Source of the DNA: Psychrobacter sp. Choline-02u-9
GTDB taxonomy: Bacteria > Pseudomonadota > Gammaproteobacteria > Pseudomonadales > Moraxellaceae
Length of the DNA: 64,000 nt
Direction of reading: 5' to 3'
Assembly: GCF_002836505.1 (NCBI RefSeq)
Contig: NZ_PJBF01000054.1
Coordinates: 1 to 64,000 of the forward strand
The translations under genes and the position numbers were made by a program. The notes beneath the pieces are model-generated. The model was not told the DNA's origin. It saw only the letters and a list, made by a program, of their open reading frames with translations, and made no database searches. Below, piece after piece: positions 31,961 to 42,044 of this stretch (positions are counted from its first letter, which is position 1; every line of letters begins with the position of its first letter).

Positions 31961-33067
31961 ATGATGAACCAACCAATAGATCCTTTTTTTCGGCGTTTAT
32001 TTATTGTCGTGGCGTTAGTGGTGGCTGTGTTTCTCTTGTATTTAATGATGCCCGTCATCGTGCCTTTCGTTTTTGCCTTCATATTGGCTTATCTATTTAA
32101 CCCTCTAGTCAAGCGCCTATCAAAATATATCAAGCGTTGGGTCGCGATTATTATCGTCTACTCGACGATTACTTTAGGGATGGCGTTATTATTATGGTGG
32201 TTGGTACCGACATTGTGGCATCAGCTGCAAGCGGCGTGGGATTATTTGCCAAAGATATTTAATTGGTATAACCAAGTCGTACGAGAGTGGTTCAATAGTA
32301 ATACTCGTATCAAACTGCCCCAATTAGAGTCCAAAGAGTTTTCCGATACTCTCGTCGATTATATGCAAACGAATTATAAGTTCGCTGATGCTAGCACCAT
32401 GATGAGCCAAATACTGACCTCAAGTATGAACTTCATCAATAATGCAGGTCTTATTGTATTAGTACCTATTTTGACCTTTTACTTCCTATTTAATTGGGAT
32501 CAGCGTTTGCATAACTGGAAGATAGCGATACCAGGTGCTTATTGTCAAAAAGTGACTGAAATAGCTAAAGAGTGTGATCTGGCATTGATGGCATTTATCA
32601 AAGGTCAATTGCTGGTGATGGTGTTGCTAGGCGCTATTTATGCTGTACAGTTACAGCTCATTGGTTTAGAGCTTGGGCTTATCATTGGTATGGTAGCAGG
32701 CATTGCCAGTTTTGTGCCGTATTTAGGATTTGGTATTGGTTTTATCGCGGCTATTATCGCGTGCTTATTTCAGTTCGGATTGGACTGGACGTATTTGTCA
32801 TTGGTCGTAGGTGCGTTCTTGATTGGACAAGCTGCAGAAGGTTATATCCTGCAGCCATTGCTGTTAGGTGATAAGATTGGTCTATCACCATTGTGGGTCA
32901 TATTTGCTGTATTGGCAGGTGCCAGTCTACTAGGCTTTGTCGGTATGTTAATCGCCTTGCCAGTGTCCGCTGTCTTAAATGTCCTGTTCCGCCATGTATA
33001 TAGCTATTATCGAACGACTGACTTTTATAAAGGCCGTAAACAACTGGCACTGTTTGAAAAAAGATAA
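31961..33067 (+). CDS. AI-2E/PerM family membrane transporter
   Basis: A 368-aa polytopic inner-membrane protein with about eight hydrophobic segments in the pattern of the AI-2E transporter (PerM/TqsA/YdiK) family: two near the N-terminus (LFIVVALVVAVFLLYLMMPV, FVFAFILAYLFNPLV), a large soluble loop (about residues 95-155), then a C-terminal bundle. That bundle contains KGQLLVMVLLGAIYA, the loop SFVPYLGFG and LLLGDKIGLSPLWVI, which are family hallmarks. The transported substrate is uncertain for most members. Position between purM and hda matches the conserved Pseudomonas/Acinetobacter order. Confidence 0.92.
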   Translation: MMNQPIDPFFRRLFIVVALVVAVFLLYLMMPVIVPFVFAFILAYLFNPLVKRLSKYIKRWVAIIIVYSTITLGMALLLWWLVPTLWHQLQAAWDYLPKIFNWYNQVVREWFNSNTRIKLPQLESKEFSDTLVDYMQTNYKFADASTMMSQILTSSMNFINNAGLIVLVPILTFYFLFNWDQRLHNWKIAIPGAYCQKVTEIAKECDLALMAFIKGQLLVMVLLGAIYAVQLQLIGLELGLIIGMVAGIASFVPYLGFGIGFIAAIIACLFQFGLDWTYLSLVVGAFLIGQAAEGYILQPLLLGDKIGLSPLWVIFAVLAGASLLGFVGMLIALPVSAVLNVLFRHVYSYYRTTDFYKGRKQLALFEKR

Positions 33068-33126
33068 TTATCTTATTATTGAATGCACTAGATAAAGATT
33101 GATATGTAATATTAGGGTATGAACGC

Positions 33127-33172
33127 AATGATTGACAAGGCTTAATGGGTAAAAGACTTGTCAGTCATTTTG
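33127..33172 (+). terminator. Inverted repeat, probable terminator after the permease gene
   Basis: AATGATTGACAAG (33127-33139) pairs with CTTGTCAGTCATT (33157-33169) with one wobble and a 17-base loop, followed by TTT. The T tract is short, so termination is not certain. The rest of the gap up to 33395 shows nothing else. Confidence 0.5.
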
Positions 33173-33395
33173 TAAATATGTTATATATAGGCGCAGTGTT
33201 GATAGTATCAACCGTTTTGGTACCAGTTTTGCTAACGTTGTTTTCGACAAAGTGACTGACCTATTTTTGCAAAGACTATAGGGCCATTACTTACAGCTGT
33301 ATCGGCTAGTATTGACAGTAATGAATACAGCTCAACGTAACCTATCTTTTTTATTATATTTTTTCATTGCACTACGCAACACGAGTTGATGATTC

Positions 33396-34199
33396 ATGGC
33401 AGAAGCACAGCTAAGTCTCAATCTGGACATTAAGCATGATGCAAGTCTCAGCGACTTTGCCGGTCCCGGTTGGATGTCGATTATTGATGCAGTACGGCAG
33501 TTACATGTCGGCCTGATCGGTCAACTATATCTGTTTGGTAGCCCTGCTACAGGTAAGTCCCATTTGCTGTCCGCTATTTGTGAGTCATTTATCGAAATGG
33601 ACAAATCGGCTATCTGTTTGTCCCTTAATGAGCTGATTCATACAGATGTCCACGTACTATCATCTTTAGAAAACTTTGATTTGATTGCCATCGATGATTT
33701 GGAAGTGCTTGAGCAGAGCAGCCAGTGGCAAGAAGCTTTATTTCACCTGATCAATCGTAGCCGAGAAGGGCAACGCCAGTTATTATTTGCCGCCAATAAA
33801 CCAGCCGACGACTTACCATTCCAGTTAAGAGATTTAATGACGCGTTTGGCACAGGCACCTACTTTTAAAGTGCCTACTGGTCATGATTTGGCAGACAGAC
33901 AAGCATTATTACAGTCTATTTTGCGTCGGCGTGGATGGCAGTTTGACGATCGAATTATTGATCACTTACTAACTGATGGACCGCATCGTATCGGTGCGAT
34001 GATGGAAGTACTTAATTATATTCAACCAATGTTTTCTAACCTTGGTCGCAGTAATATCTCAAAAGCAGTCATAAGTGATGCTTTGCGTACCATCGATGAG
34101 CAGACGCTTGCCGCGGAGCTGGCGGATATCGCTCAAGAGACGCAATTAGATAACGACACGCCTGATCAAGACCAACATACGATGCCACTTGATTTTTAG
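33396..34199 (+). CDS. hda: Regulatory inactivation of DnaA protein Hda
   Basis: An AAA+ DnaA homologue that, with the DNA-loaded beta clamp, stimulates ATP hydrolysis by DnaA to prevent over-initiation. The N-terminus has a clamp-binding motif QLSLNL (residues 5-10). Walker A is GSPATGKS (48-55) and Walker B is LIAIDD (96-101). The length, 267 aa, exceeds E. coli Hda (233) by a C-terminal acidic tail after the helix of the lid domain. The absence of the DnaA C-terminal DNA-binding domain distinguishes it from DnaA itself. Confidence 0.93.
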   Translation: MAEAQLSLNLDIKHDASLSDFAGPGWMSIIDAVRQLHVGLIGQLYLFGSPATGKSHLLSAICESFIEMDKSAICLSLNELIHTDVHVLSSLENFDLIAIDDLEVLEQSSQWQEALFHLINRSREGQRQLLFAANKPADDLPFQLRDLMTRLAQAPTFKVPTGHDLADRQALLQSILRRRGWQFDDRIIDHLLTDGPHRIGAMMEVLNYIQPMFSNLGRSNISKAVISDALRTIDEQTLAAELADIAQETQLDNDTPDQDQHTMPLDF

Positions 34200-34301
34200 C
34201 AGTAAGACTCTGAGCAGTAAGGCTTTTAGCAGCAAAAAATGAATAACCGTAAGAATACGAATCTTTTGTCCAACTCGCTTTTACTATTAATGGAATAACT
34301 T

Positions 34302-35006
34302 ATGAAATCGAATACTTTTTTGCTAAAGAAATTAACGATAGGCACGTTGTTGGTGGGGGCTGCCTTGGTTTCTATGTTGTCACAGGCAGCGGTTACTCTA
34401 CAGGTTGATGACCATATCAAAGTAACTGCTATTAATGGGCAGGAAATTCAGCAGAGCGCTTTTCAGCCGCTGCAGAAAACATTTACGTTACAGCCTGGAC
34501 AACATGCTATTACTGCTAAGTATGACCGTTTATATAACTTGCGTCGTGATGAGCATGATTACTTGCGTTCAGGTAATGTCAGTGTGACGGCACAATTGGC
34601 CGACAATCAAACATATCGTTTGACTATGCCTAATCAACCAGAAGATTATGAAGCTGCTAGAGAATATGCCAAGCAGCCTACGCTCGCTGTGCAACAAAAC
34701 AATACTGTCATTGCTAGCCAGCAAAGTATGGCCGGTAACCAAGGTGGTCTATTTTCAGGCCTTGGTAAAGCGCTAGGCGGCGTGTTCGGCGGTGCAGGTG
34801 ATGCAGAGTTACAGAACCAACGTGCTATCGCCTCTTTAGATCAACCAGTAGTAAATTCTACTAGCAACGTCAACACTGGCACGACCACTGTTAAGCAAAC
34901 ATCTAGCGTAAATACTTCTACTAGTACGTTAGATACGTTTATGCAAGTATGGCTACAAGCCACGCCTGCTGAACGTGAAAAAATGCGTCAATGGATCGAA
35001 AAATAA
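34302..35006 (+). CDS. DUF2057 family secreted protein
   Basis: A 234-aa exported protein with a signal peptide (residues 1-29, ending MLSQA) and a DUF2057-like domain (VTLQVDDHIKVTAINGQEI, LQPGQHAITAKYDRLY, VTAQLADNQTYRL). This is the YccT/CsgI family, one member of which inhibits curli assembly in E. coli. After the domain come a Gly-rich patch (GGLFSGLGKALGGVFGGAG) and a Ser/Thr/Asn-rich linker, then a helical tail with LQATPAEREKMRQWIE. The role here is unknown; no curli genes are in view. Confidence 0.8.
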   Translation: MKSNTFLLKKLTIGTLLVGAALVSMLSQAAVTLQVDDHIKVTAINGQEIQQSAFQPLQKTFTLQPGQHAITAKYDRLYNLRRDEHDYLRSGNVSVTAQLADNQTYRLTMPNQPEDYEAAREYAKQPTLAVQQNNTVIASQQSMAGNQGGLFSGLGKALGGVFGGAGDAELQNQRAIASLDQPVVNSTSNVNTGTTTVKQTSSVNTSTSTLDTFMQVWLQATPAEREKMRQWIEK

Positions 35007-35032
35007 AACAGTCTTTTCTAAAAGATAGACAA

Positions 35033-35062
35033 TAAAAAAGCACCTAATTAGGTGCTTTTTTA
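35033..35062. terminator. Bidirectional terminator before dps
   Basis: AGCACCTA (35039-35046) and TAGGTGCT (35049-35056), with A and T runs on either side. It is shared by the DUF2057 gene and the convergent dps. Confidence 0.9.
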
Positions 35063-35124
35063 TTATTTAGTATTTGATGATCATTAGGCTTATTAAAATT
35101 TAGCCTAGTAAAATCTAACGATTC

Positions 35125-35610
35125 TTAACCCAAAAACGCGTTATACATCCATACCAGTTTTTCTTGCTCTTGTACGTAAGCATCGATTAGGTCAGCTGAA
35201 CCTTGGTCTTCGCTCTCTTCTGCTAACGCTGATACTTGGCGTTGCTCTGCAATTAACGCTTGTAAGCCAGTGACTACGCCTTTGACACAGCTTGTGCCAT
35301 CTTTGACGTTTTTGTCTTCACTAATACTAGTATGCTGCGTAAAATCGCTATAAGCGTGAAGTGGTGTACCACCCAAAGTCAAGATACGCTCAGCGATTTC
35401 ATCAATTTGTAATTGTAGTGACGTATATAGCTCTTCAAATTGTGGATGCAAAGTAAAGAAATGCTCACCTTTTACATTCCAGTGATAGCCACGTACGTTT
35501 AGATAAAACACGTGATACGTCGATAGTAGGTTGTTTAACTTGGCGATGACTTCGCTCATGTCTGCTTTTTCTAGACCGATCTGGTTAGTAGCATTGTTAG
35601 AATTGCTCAT
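35125..35610 (-). CDS. dps: Dps-family DNA-protecting ferritin
   Basis: A 161-aa ferritin-like four-helix protein that forms dodecamers storing iron and protecting DNA in stress. The ferroxidase motif is intact: NVRGYHWNVKGEHFFTLH followed by FEELY and IDEIAERILTLGG (His, Asp, Glu ligands across the subunit interface). AAGGA on the minus strand precedes the ATG. The N-terminal tail (MSNSNNATNQIGLEK) is short and not strongly basic, so direct DNA binding is uncertain. No OxyR or Fur box was identified with confidence in its 265-base upstream gap. Confidence 0.93.
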   Translation of the reverse strand: MSNSNNATNQIGLEKADMSEVIAKLNNLLSTYHVFYLNVRGYHWNVKGEHFFTLHPQFEELYTSLQLQIDEIAERILTLGGTPLHAYSDFTQHTSISEDKNVKDGTSCVKGVVTGLQALIAEQRQVSALAEESEDQGSADLIDAYVQEQEKLVWMYNAFLG

Positions 35611-35875
35611 AGTATTGTCCTTATAGTGTGAGTGTAGTTATATGATAATAAATAAAGAAGAATAAAGACTCTAATCAATTGAAATACAGCGAAAATACTT
35701 TAGTTTTTATCTGTAGCTATCAATATAAACTCTATCTCTTCCTTTGATGCTTATAATAATAGCAAACTATTATTAATAAGTTAAATTTAATAAATACAAT
35801 TTTACGATTGGTTTTATAAAACTAAAACCAAGTCTCTTTACTGTTTTTCTAAACGATAGAGAGACCTCATTACAT

Positions 35876-36535
35876 TTACGCTGGTGGCTGCAAGTTTTCA
35901 GGATTTAAGCCTTTAACGGGAACCACTTCTTGTAAATGTTGACGTATCGTATCGATAGGAAACTTCTGTGCTTGCAAGCGTTTCGGTACGATTTGGCTAC
36001 CTTGCTGACCTTTTAGCTCAAACATCATAAAGATATAGTCGTCAGTCTCATCCCAGCTCTTGATAGAGGTCCAAGGAATAACCGCTTGCTGAGTTGCGCC
36101 TGCACGCATTTGCATACCGCGCATTTGCGAGTTTTTCATCATATCAGGCTGGTTGCTTGGCATCGCCATGACTAGACCATGCTTTTGTACACCTAACTTC
36201 ATTTGGCGCATTTCATCTGGCATCTCTTGGTCGGCCACTTGTTTGTCAAACTCTCTTTTTACGTACCATTTAAAACCTAAAGTACGCGCCAATAGATATA
36301 TCACCACACCAACCAGCATTAACCAAAAGATAATGGTTGAATAGCCTGTTACAAAGATAAGTCCTGCAATAGCAAGTACCACAACCACTGCCATGATGAT
36401 CCACTCTTTGGTCTTAAAGCTTGATAAACCAAAAGACGGGCTGGCACTGGCAAACAGTTCATACTGTGCTTGGTGGAATTCAGCCTCAGTTAGGTTTAAG
36501 GCGACAGGTTGGAGCGTGTAGGGGTACAGGGCCAT
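35876..36535 (-). CDS. YcxB-like membrane protein
   Basis: A 219-aa inner-membrane protein with two adjacent hydrophobic helices (IIMAVVVVLAIAGLIFVTGY and TIIFWLMLVGVVIYLLA, about residues 45-85). A soluble C-terminal domain has the PH-like YcxB pattern, recognisable from VIPWTSIKSWDETDDYIFMM and IVPKRL. An unusual Met-rich run (MMKNSQMRGMQMRAG, about 131-146) interrupts that domain. The function of the family is not known. An imperfect hairpin (35832-35864) downstream may end the transcript. Confidence 0.8.
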   Translation of the reverse strand: MALYPYTLQPVALNLTEAEFHQAQYELFASASPSFGLSSFKTKEWIIMAVVVVLAIAGLIFVTGYSTIIFWLMLVGVVIYLLARTLGFKWYVKREFDKQVADQEMPDEMRQMKLGVQKHGLVMAMPSNQPDMMKNSQMRGMQMRAGATQQAVIPWTSIKSWDETDDYIFMMFELKGQQGSQIVPKRLQAQKFPIDTIRQHLQEVVPVKGLNPENLQPPA

Positions 36536-37033
36536 AAAGGTTTCTCAAATACTTATATTAAAAGCGTTGGATTAAAACTGCCAAAGCGAAGCAGCGATGC
36601 CGTACTTGGCTAGACGTGAATAAAGGTATGCGCTTATCTTACCGAAAAGTACTCCTAAATGAAACATATAAGCAAGACTGTTCACGGATAGATGTCATAT
36701 TAATGACGTAGTTCAAGCTCTATACTCAGCTTATTCAGACTAGACGAAAGCAAAAGTGAGCAATTAAAAACATAATAACTTGCTATAAGCGATTAGCATA
36801 ATGAACAAAAGCTAGTGAGAGTCAGCCAAAAACAGGGAAAAGTAGCCAAAGATATCCAAAACATGGTCAAATCTGCCGTGTCTTGGTATTATAGCGACTA
36901 CAAGATATGTTGATATAAAACATAACGTCATAGCCAGTTATCACAAAGACCGTGATAGCGATGTGCTAGGCAATTACCCTATTAATAATACTTTTAAACC
37001 TTTTACTCACCTTTAGTGTTACAGGCAACTACT
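36536..37033. other. Divergent intergenic region, no gene seen
   Basis: About 500 bases between the YcxB-like gene and serS. No T-box (not expected in this group), hairpin or credible reading frame was found. The serS promoter is presumably here. Confidence 0.5.
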
Positions 37034-38320
37034 ATGATTGATCCGAAACTCTTACGCGGCGATTTAAGCGACCTACAGCAGCAGCTAGCCACCCGTGGTT
37101 ATGAGCTTGATATGGAGTTCTGGCAGACGATTGAAAACGAGCGCAAGTCTCTACAAGTAAAAACCGAAGAGTTGCAATCGCGCCGCAATGCTGGTGCTAA
37201 GCAAGTAGGTGCCCTAAAAAAATCAGGCGAAGATGCCAGTGAGCTATTGGCTGAGATGCAAAGCGTTAGCGGTGAGATTAAAGCTGCGGAAGACGAGCTA
37301 CGTACGCTACAAGAGCGCATCACTCAAGCGGCTTTGCAAATTCCGAATATTCCGGCGGCGGATGTACCAGTCGGTACGTCAGAAGAGGATAACGTAGAAG
37401 TGCGCAAATGGGGCACGCCGCGTACGTTTGATTTTGAAATTCAAGATCATACTCATATCGGTGAGACGCTTGGTATGCTGGACTTTGAGGCAGCGACTAA
37501 GTTGACTGGAAGCCGTTTTAACGTGCTAAAAGGTCAATTGGCACAATTGCATCGCGCACTAATTCAATTCATGTTGAACACGCATACTATGAAGTACGGC
37601 TATCTTGAGACCTATGTACCTTATATCGTCAATAGCGATAGCTTGAAAGGTACGGGTCAGTTGCCTAAGTTTGAAGATGATTTGTTTAAGCTAAGCAATC
37701 ACACTAATAACGATGAGATGGATTTTTATTTGATCCCAACCGCTGAAGTACCAATGACCAATTTGGTACGTGGTGAGCGTTTGGATATTAAAGAGTTGCC
37801 ATTAAAGTTCACGGCGCATACGCCATGTTTCCGTAGTGAAGCAGGTTCACATGGGCGTGATACTCGCGGTCTGATTCGTCAGCATCAGTTTGAAAAAGTG
37901 GAAATGGTCAATGTCGGTACTAGCGATCAGTCCGATGACCTATTAGAAGCGATGACAGGACAGGCTGAATATATTTTGCAGCAGTTGAACTTGCCATACC
38001 GCACGGTACAGCTATGTACTGGCGATATGGGTTTTGCTGCACAAAAGACCTATGACATCGAAGTATGGCTACCAAGCCAAGATACCTATCGTGAAATCTC
38101 TAGCTGCTCTAACTGTGGTGATTTCCAAGCGCGCCGTATGGGTACGCGTGTCAAAGATGGCAAACAAACTAGCTTGGCTCATACTTTGAACGGTTCAGGT
38201 TTGGCCGTGGGTCGTACGCTACTAGCAGTGATGGAAAACCATCAAAATGCTGATGGCAGCATTACGATTCCAGAAGTATTACGTCCGTTTATGGGCGGTA
38301 CTGAGACTATTTCAGTTTAA
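37034..38320 (+). CDS. serS: Seryl-tRNA synthetase
   Basis: Charges tRNA-Ser. The 428-aa length fits the family (430 in E. coli) when the start is ATGATTGATCC; an upstream GTG adds six residues and is less likely. The N-terminal tRNA-binding coiled coil spans about residues 25-105. Class II motif 2 is [20 protein letters not shown] and motif 3 is [19 protein letters not shown] tRNA-Ser gene is elsewhere in this window, unlinked. It is followed by a 295-base gap without a terminator that I can see, then tkt. Confidence 0.98.
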   Translation: MIDPKLLRGDLSDLQQQLATRGYELDMEFWQTIENERKSLQVKTEELQSRRNAGAKQVGALKKSGEDASELLAEMQSVSGEIKAAEDELRTLQERITQAALQIPNIPAADVPVGTSEEDNVEVRKWGTPRTFDFEIQDHTHIGETLGMLDFEAATKLTGSRFNVLKGQLAQLHRALIQFMLNTHTMKYGYLETYVPYIVNSDSLKGTGQLPKFEDDLFKLSNHTNNDEMDFYLIPTAEVPMTNLVRGERLDIKELPLKFTAHTPCFRSEAGSHGRDTRGLIRQHQFEKVEMVNVGTSDQSDDLLEAMTGQAEYILQQLNLPYRTVQLCTGDMGFAAQKTYDIEVWLPSQDTYREISSCSNCGDFQARRMGTRVKDGKQTSLAHTLNGSGLAVGRTLLAVMENHQNADGSITIPEVLRPFMGGTETISV

Positions 38321-38615
38321 TAGATTGACTATAAGTAATGAGCTGCTTGTCACTTAGGTCACTCGCAGCTTATTATTTATAACTTAAATTGAAATATATA
38401 ACTGTCTATCGTTTAACAAAACTGATGTGAGTCATTGCTAAATATAAACGGTCTTGTCACCGCATTTTTGGCTAGGCTCATAGCAAATATGTTAATATTG
38501 CATTTTTATTTTATAGCCTATCCATTGAGGACGCCTGCCGCGTTTTTGGTGGATTATCCTCTGAGTAAACTCTCATCTTATCTTTATACTACTCATTCGA
38601 ATATTAGGACACTCT

Positions 38616-40613
38616 ATGCCAGCTCCAATTAGCGAACGTAAACTAGCCAATGCCATCCGTGTACTGTCGTTTGACGCGGTTCAAAAAGCCAACTCTGGAC
38701 ATCCGGGTGCGCCAATGGGTATGGCTGATATTGCCGAAGTTTTGTGGCGCAAATTTTTGAAGCACAATCCAGCAGATCCTAATTGGCACAACCGTGATCG
38801 CTTTGTACTGTCAAACGGTCATGGCTCGATGCTTATTTATTCATTGCTACATTTATCAGGTTACGATGTGAGCGTTGATGACCTAAAAGGTTTCCGTCAG
38901 CTGCATTCAAAAACCCCAGGGCATCCTGAACTTGGTTATACGCCTGGTGTAGAAACGACGACTGGTCCACTAGGACAAGGTATTGCTAATGCGGTTGGTT
39001 TTGCGATCGCAGAGAAGACACTTGCCGCACAGTTCAACCGTGAAGGCCATAATATCGTTGATCACCATACCTATGCATTCTTAGGCGATGGTTGCTTAAT
39101 GGAAGGTATCAGTCATGAAGTTTGCTCGCTCGCTGGCACACTAGCTCTTGGCAAACTGGTATTCTTCTATGATGACAATGGTATCTCAATCGATGGTAAC
39201 GTCGAAGGCTGGTTCACCGATGATACCGAAGCGCGTTTTGAGTCTTACGGCTGGCAAGTGATCAAAGTCGATGGTCATGATACTGATGCAATCACGCAAG
39301 CGACTGAGCAAGCCATTGCAGAGACTGCTAAGCCAAGTCTAATTATTTGTAAAACCACGATCGGTGCTGGTAGCCCGAACAAACAAGGTCTAGCCGCCAG
39401 TCATGGTGCACCACTTGGTGATGATGAAATCGCCTTGACTCGTGATGCGCTATCTTGGAAGCATGCCCCATTTGAATTAGATGACGAAATCTATGAAGCG
39501 TGGGATGCTAAAGCCAAAGGCGACGTACAGCAAAAGAATTGGGATGCAGACTTTGAAGCATATAAGAAAGCCTATCCAGAGCTTGCAGCAGAACTATCAC
39601 GCCGCCTAAATGGCGAATTGCCTGCTGACTTTGCTAGCCAAGCGCAAGCTTATATTCAGCAAACGCAAGAAGCGGGTGGTGATGTTGCTAGTCGTAAAGC
39701 CAGTCAAAATGCTATCAACAGCTTGCAGCCACTATTGCCAGAACTATTGGGTGGTTCAGCAGATTTAGCGGGCTCAAACCTTACGCTATTTAAAGGCGCG
39801 AAAGGCATCGAAAAAGACGCTGACGGTAACTATATCTATTACGGTGTGCGCGAATTCGGTATGACTGCGATTGCCAACGGTATTGCATTGCATGGCGGCT
39901 TTATTCCTTACGTCGCGACGTTCCTGATGTTTATGGAATACGCACGTAATGCGGTACGCATGGGCGCGTTGATGAAGCAGCGTGTCATCCATGTCTATAC
40001 GCATGACTCTATCGGTCTGGGTGAAGATGGCCCAACGCATCAGCCAGTTGAGCAATTGACTAGCCTACGTACCACGCCAAACCTACGTACATGGCGTCCT
40101 TGTGATGCGACTGAATCTGCAAGCGCATGGGTAGAAGCAATCAAATCAGAAAACAACCCATCAGCATTGATCTTTAGTCGTCAGAGCTTGCCACATCAAG
40201 CACGTGATAGCGAGCAAGTAGTGAACATCACCAAAGGTGGTTATGTACTGGCAAAAGAACAAGGTGAGCTACAAGCTATCATCATCGCCACTGGTTCAGA
40301 AGTTGGCCTAGCGATGGAAGCGTATGAAGCCTTGAGCGCAAATGGTGTTGGCGTCCGTGTGGTCTCTATGCCATGTGCTGAGATTTTCGTTGAGCAAGAT
40401 GCTAGCTATCGTGAAGCCGTATTACCTGCCAATATCCGTGCTCGCGTCGCAGTCGAAGCCGCGCATGTAGATTACTGGTATAAATTCGTTGGTCTAGATG
40501 GCAAAGTCATCGGTATGACGACTTATGGCGAATCTGCTCCTGCTAGTGATTTGTATAAAGAGTTCGGTATCACGACTGACGCTGTGGTCGAAGCAGTAAA
40601 TAGTTTGGTGTAA
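38616..40613 (+). CDS. tkt: Transketolase
   Basis: A thiamine diphosphate enzyme moving two-carbon units between sugars in the non-oxidative pentose phosphate pathway. The 665-aa length equals the family (663 in E. coli). The TPP/metal motif is [13 protein letters not shown] near residue 156. The substrate loop has [10 protein letters not shown], and the pyrimidine domain has [13 protein letters not shown] and [23 protein letters not shown] lies six bases before the ATG. It is closed by a strong terminator and is probably monocistronic. Confidence 0.98.
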   Translation: MPAPISERKLANAIRVLSFDAVQKANSGHPGAPMGMADIAEVLWRKFLKHNPADPNWHNRDRFVLSNGHGSMLIYSLLHLSGYDVSVDDLKGFRQLHSKTPGHPELGYTPGVETTTGPLGQGIANAVGFAIAEKTLAAQFNREGHNIVDHHTYAFLGDGCLMEGISHEVCSLAGTLALGKLVFFYDDNGISIDGNVEGWFTDDTEARFESYGWQVIKVDGHDTDAITQATEQAIAETAKPSLIICKTTIGAGSPNKQGLAASHGAPLGDDEIALTRDALSWKHAPFELDDEIYEAWDAKAKGDVQQKNWDADFEAYKKAYPELAAELSRRLNGELPADFASQAQAYIQQTQEAGGDVASRKASQNAINSLQPLLPELLGGSADLAGSNLTLFKGAKGIEKDADGNYIYYGVREFGMTAIANGIALHGGFIPYVATFLMFMEYARNAVRMGALMKQRVIHVYTHDSIGLGEDGPTHQPVEQLTSLRTTPNLRTWRPCDATESASAWVEAIKSENNPSALIFSRQSLPHQARDSEQVVNITKGGYVLAKEQGELQAIIIATGSEVGLAMEAYEALSANGVGVRVVSMPCAEIFVEQDASYREAVLPANIRARVAVEAAHVDYWYKFVGLDGKVIGMTTYGESAPASDLYKEFGITTDAVVEAVNSLV

Positions 40614-40635
40614 TCAACCTGACTTAGTTTTTGTT

Positions 40636-40674
40636 AAAAAAAGAGCCATCAGAGAAATCTGGTGGCTCTTTTTA
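40636..40674 (+). terminator. Terminator after tkt
   Basis: AGAGCCATCAGA (40642-40653) pairs with TCTGGTGGCTCT (40658-40669) around GAAA, then Ts. Confidence 0.92.
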
Positions 40675-40883
40675 TGGCTTAATCTTTGACTTTTCTTTTG
40701 GTCTGCTTTCATCAATATGGCTATCGGTAAAATAACTGCTGCAATCAGTACTAAATTCTGTGCCTCAACATGATGATTTAGTGGTAAATTAGAATGGACT
40801 GATTGCTCACAAAGTTAAGTTTTATTTCTTGTGCAGCTCTCATATAAAAATAAATTATATGACTATAGAACTGGAAAAATTAG

Positions 40884-41426
40884 ATGGATAGTATCGAACT
40901 GGCAAATGCTATTACATGGCTAAAACAGATTGAACTAAGTGAAGGCTTGATAGCAGCCTGCATAATCGGAATGTTTGGACTATGCGGTATTCTCATTACT
41001 CAGAGATCTGAACGCAAAAAGGAGTATGAAGCCTTTTTGAGAATAAAGTTTGAGGAAGTGGTTTTTAGACTGGTTGATTTTGCAGCCATTATTCAGGAAG
41101 TTCAATCCAAAATTTTTTTAAGCAGTTGCGATGAAGCTTTAGACGTTGATGAATTTTACAGAGAAGGTGGCAAGATAGAAATATTGATAGCTTTATATTT
41201 TCCAGAACTTGAGAAAAAATATGAGTTGTTTTTAAATGCAGGGGGAGACCTGATAAATGCACAGCATGAACATGAAACTAATCCTAACGATAGTACTTTA
41301 GATGTACTTAAACAGCTTGATGAAGAGTATGATCGGGTTTATAAGAGTTTTTATAAACATATCAAATCATGTTCTTCTGCTTATGCCAAGCCTTTAAAGC
41401 ATCGTAAGAGAGTGCTGATTAATTAA
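40884..41426 (+). CDS. Unrecognised protein with N-terminal membrane helix
   Basis: I do not recognise this 180-aa protein. A hydrophobic segment (LIAACIIGMFGLCGILI, about residues 22-38) is followed by charged helical sequence (QRSERKKEYEAFLRIKFEEV) to the end, predicting a membrane anchor with a cytoplasmic coiled helical body. The base composition is visibly more AT-rich than neighbouring housekeeping genes, hinting at transfer. It opens a short accessory patch that includes a broken and an intact NERD gene. No ribosome binding site is strong, though the reading frame is clean and the only sizeable one here. Confidence 0.65.
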   Translation: MDSIELANAITWLKQIELSEGLIAACIIGMFGLCGILITQRSERKKEYEAFLRIKFEEVVFRLVDFAAIIQEVQSKIFLSSCDEALDVDEFYREGGKIEILIALYFPELEKKYELFLNAGGDLINAQHEHETNPNDSTLDVLKQLDEEYDRVYKSFYKHIKSCSSAYAKPLKHRKRVLIN

Positions 41427-41486
41427 GTTTAAAGAGTCTTGGTATTACGCCTAGTACATTCTATAACCATTCTAAAGATCGCTACC

Positions 41487-41552
41487 ATGTCCCTAAAATC
41501 CTCCTTTAAAGGTTTCCTAGGCGAAACCAAAAATTATAAAGGCTGGATATAA
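41487..41552 (+). pseudogene. Truncated 5' remnant of a NERD nuclease gene
   Basis: These 22 codons (MSLKSSFKGFLGET then KNYKGWI, stop) copy two separate parts of the intact NERD gene at 42045. Residues 1-14 are joined directly to residues 63-69, so 144 bases (48 codons) are missing in frame. Both break points in the intact gene lie at a GAAACC hexamer (42081-42086 and 42225-42230), and the remnant carries one GAAACC at the join (41523-41528), the signature of deletion between short direct repeats. All base differences from the intact copy in these segments are synonymous, so the remnant came from a once-functional, slightly diverged copy. The match ends after GGCTGGATATA. Confidence 0.85.
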
Positions 41553-41554
41553 AG

Positions 41555-41971
41555 ATGAATATCGTGCATCAAAAAGTAGCTATCTATAACAATAAAATTA
41601 AAGAAAGTGCTGAGTTAATATTTGAAAGCTATTCGGATTCTTCTGAAAATGTTGGGCTAACTCTTGTATTGGCTGAACTTGGCAGGTATCAATTTCAAGA
41701 TAGTGATTTTTATAAGGCTTTATTCGGACTAAGGGCACTATTAGAGCCTAAAAACATTGTTATATGTATCAATGGATGTAGATTAGATTTTGTCTGCTCA
41801 AGTATGGGGCAGCAAATGTCACAAGGAAAAGTTGGCTATATAATTGAAATAGGAAAGCGAGCAACCAATAGGGCTCGAACTTTTGATCGTTGTGATGATG
41901 AAAGTAAATTAACCACAGTAAATAAGCAAATGGACTATATCAGACAATGGAGTGAGTCGCTAAAAGGTTAG
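41555..41971 (+). CDS. Unrecognised 138-aa protein between NERD copies
   Basis: No family recognised. It is a soluble alpha/beta-looking protein (MNIVHQKVAIYNNKIKESAE, VGLTLVLAELGRYQFQDSDF, KNIVICINGCRLDFVCSS) with no membrane segment or signal. The ATG follows three bases after the stop of the NERD remnant, so its upstream signals may be borrowed from that broken gene. Composition is AT-rich. It is flanked on the left by the broken NERD 5' end and on the right, after 73 bases, by the intact NERD gene, a setting that suggests cargo acquired by recombination between NERD alleles. Small variable proteins in such places are often immunity or defence factors; nothing in the sequence proves that here. 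Confidence 0.65.
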   Translation: MNIVHQKVAIYNNKIKESAELIFESYSDSSENVGLTLVLAELGRYQFQDSDFYKALFGLRALLEPKNIVICINGCRLDFVCSSMGQQMSQGKVGYIIEIGKRATNRARTFDRCDDESKLTTVNKQMDYIRQWSESLKG

Positions 41972-42044
41972 TTTACTGGTTATATTAAATGAATATTTGG
42001 TGTAAGTGCCAATTAAGTAGATACTATCGATAGAGTAAGAAACA

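Noticed and set aside
38435..38632. 65-codon open frame overlapping the tkt start
   Set aside because: It would overlap the tkt start in another frame and has no ribosome binding site.
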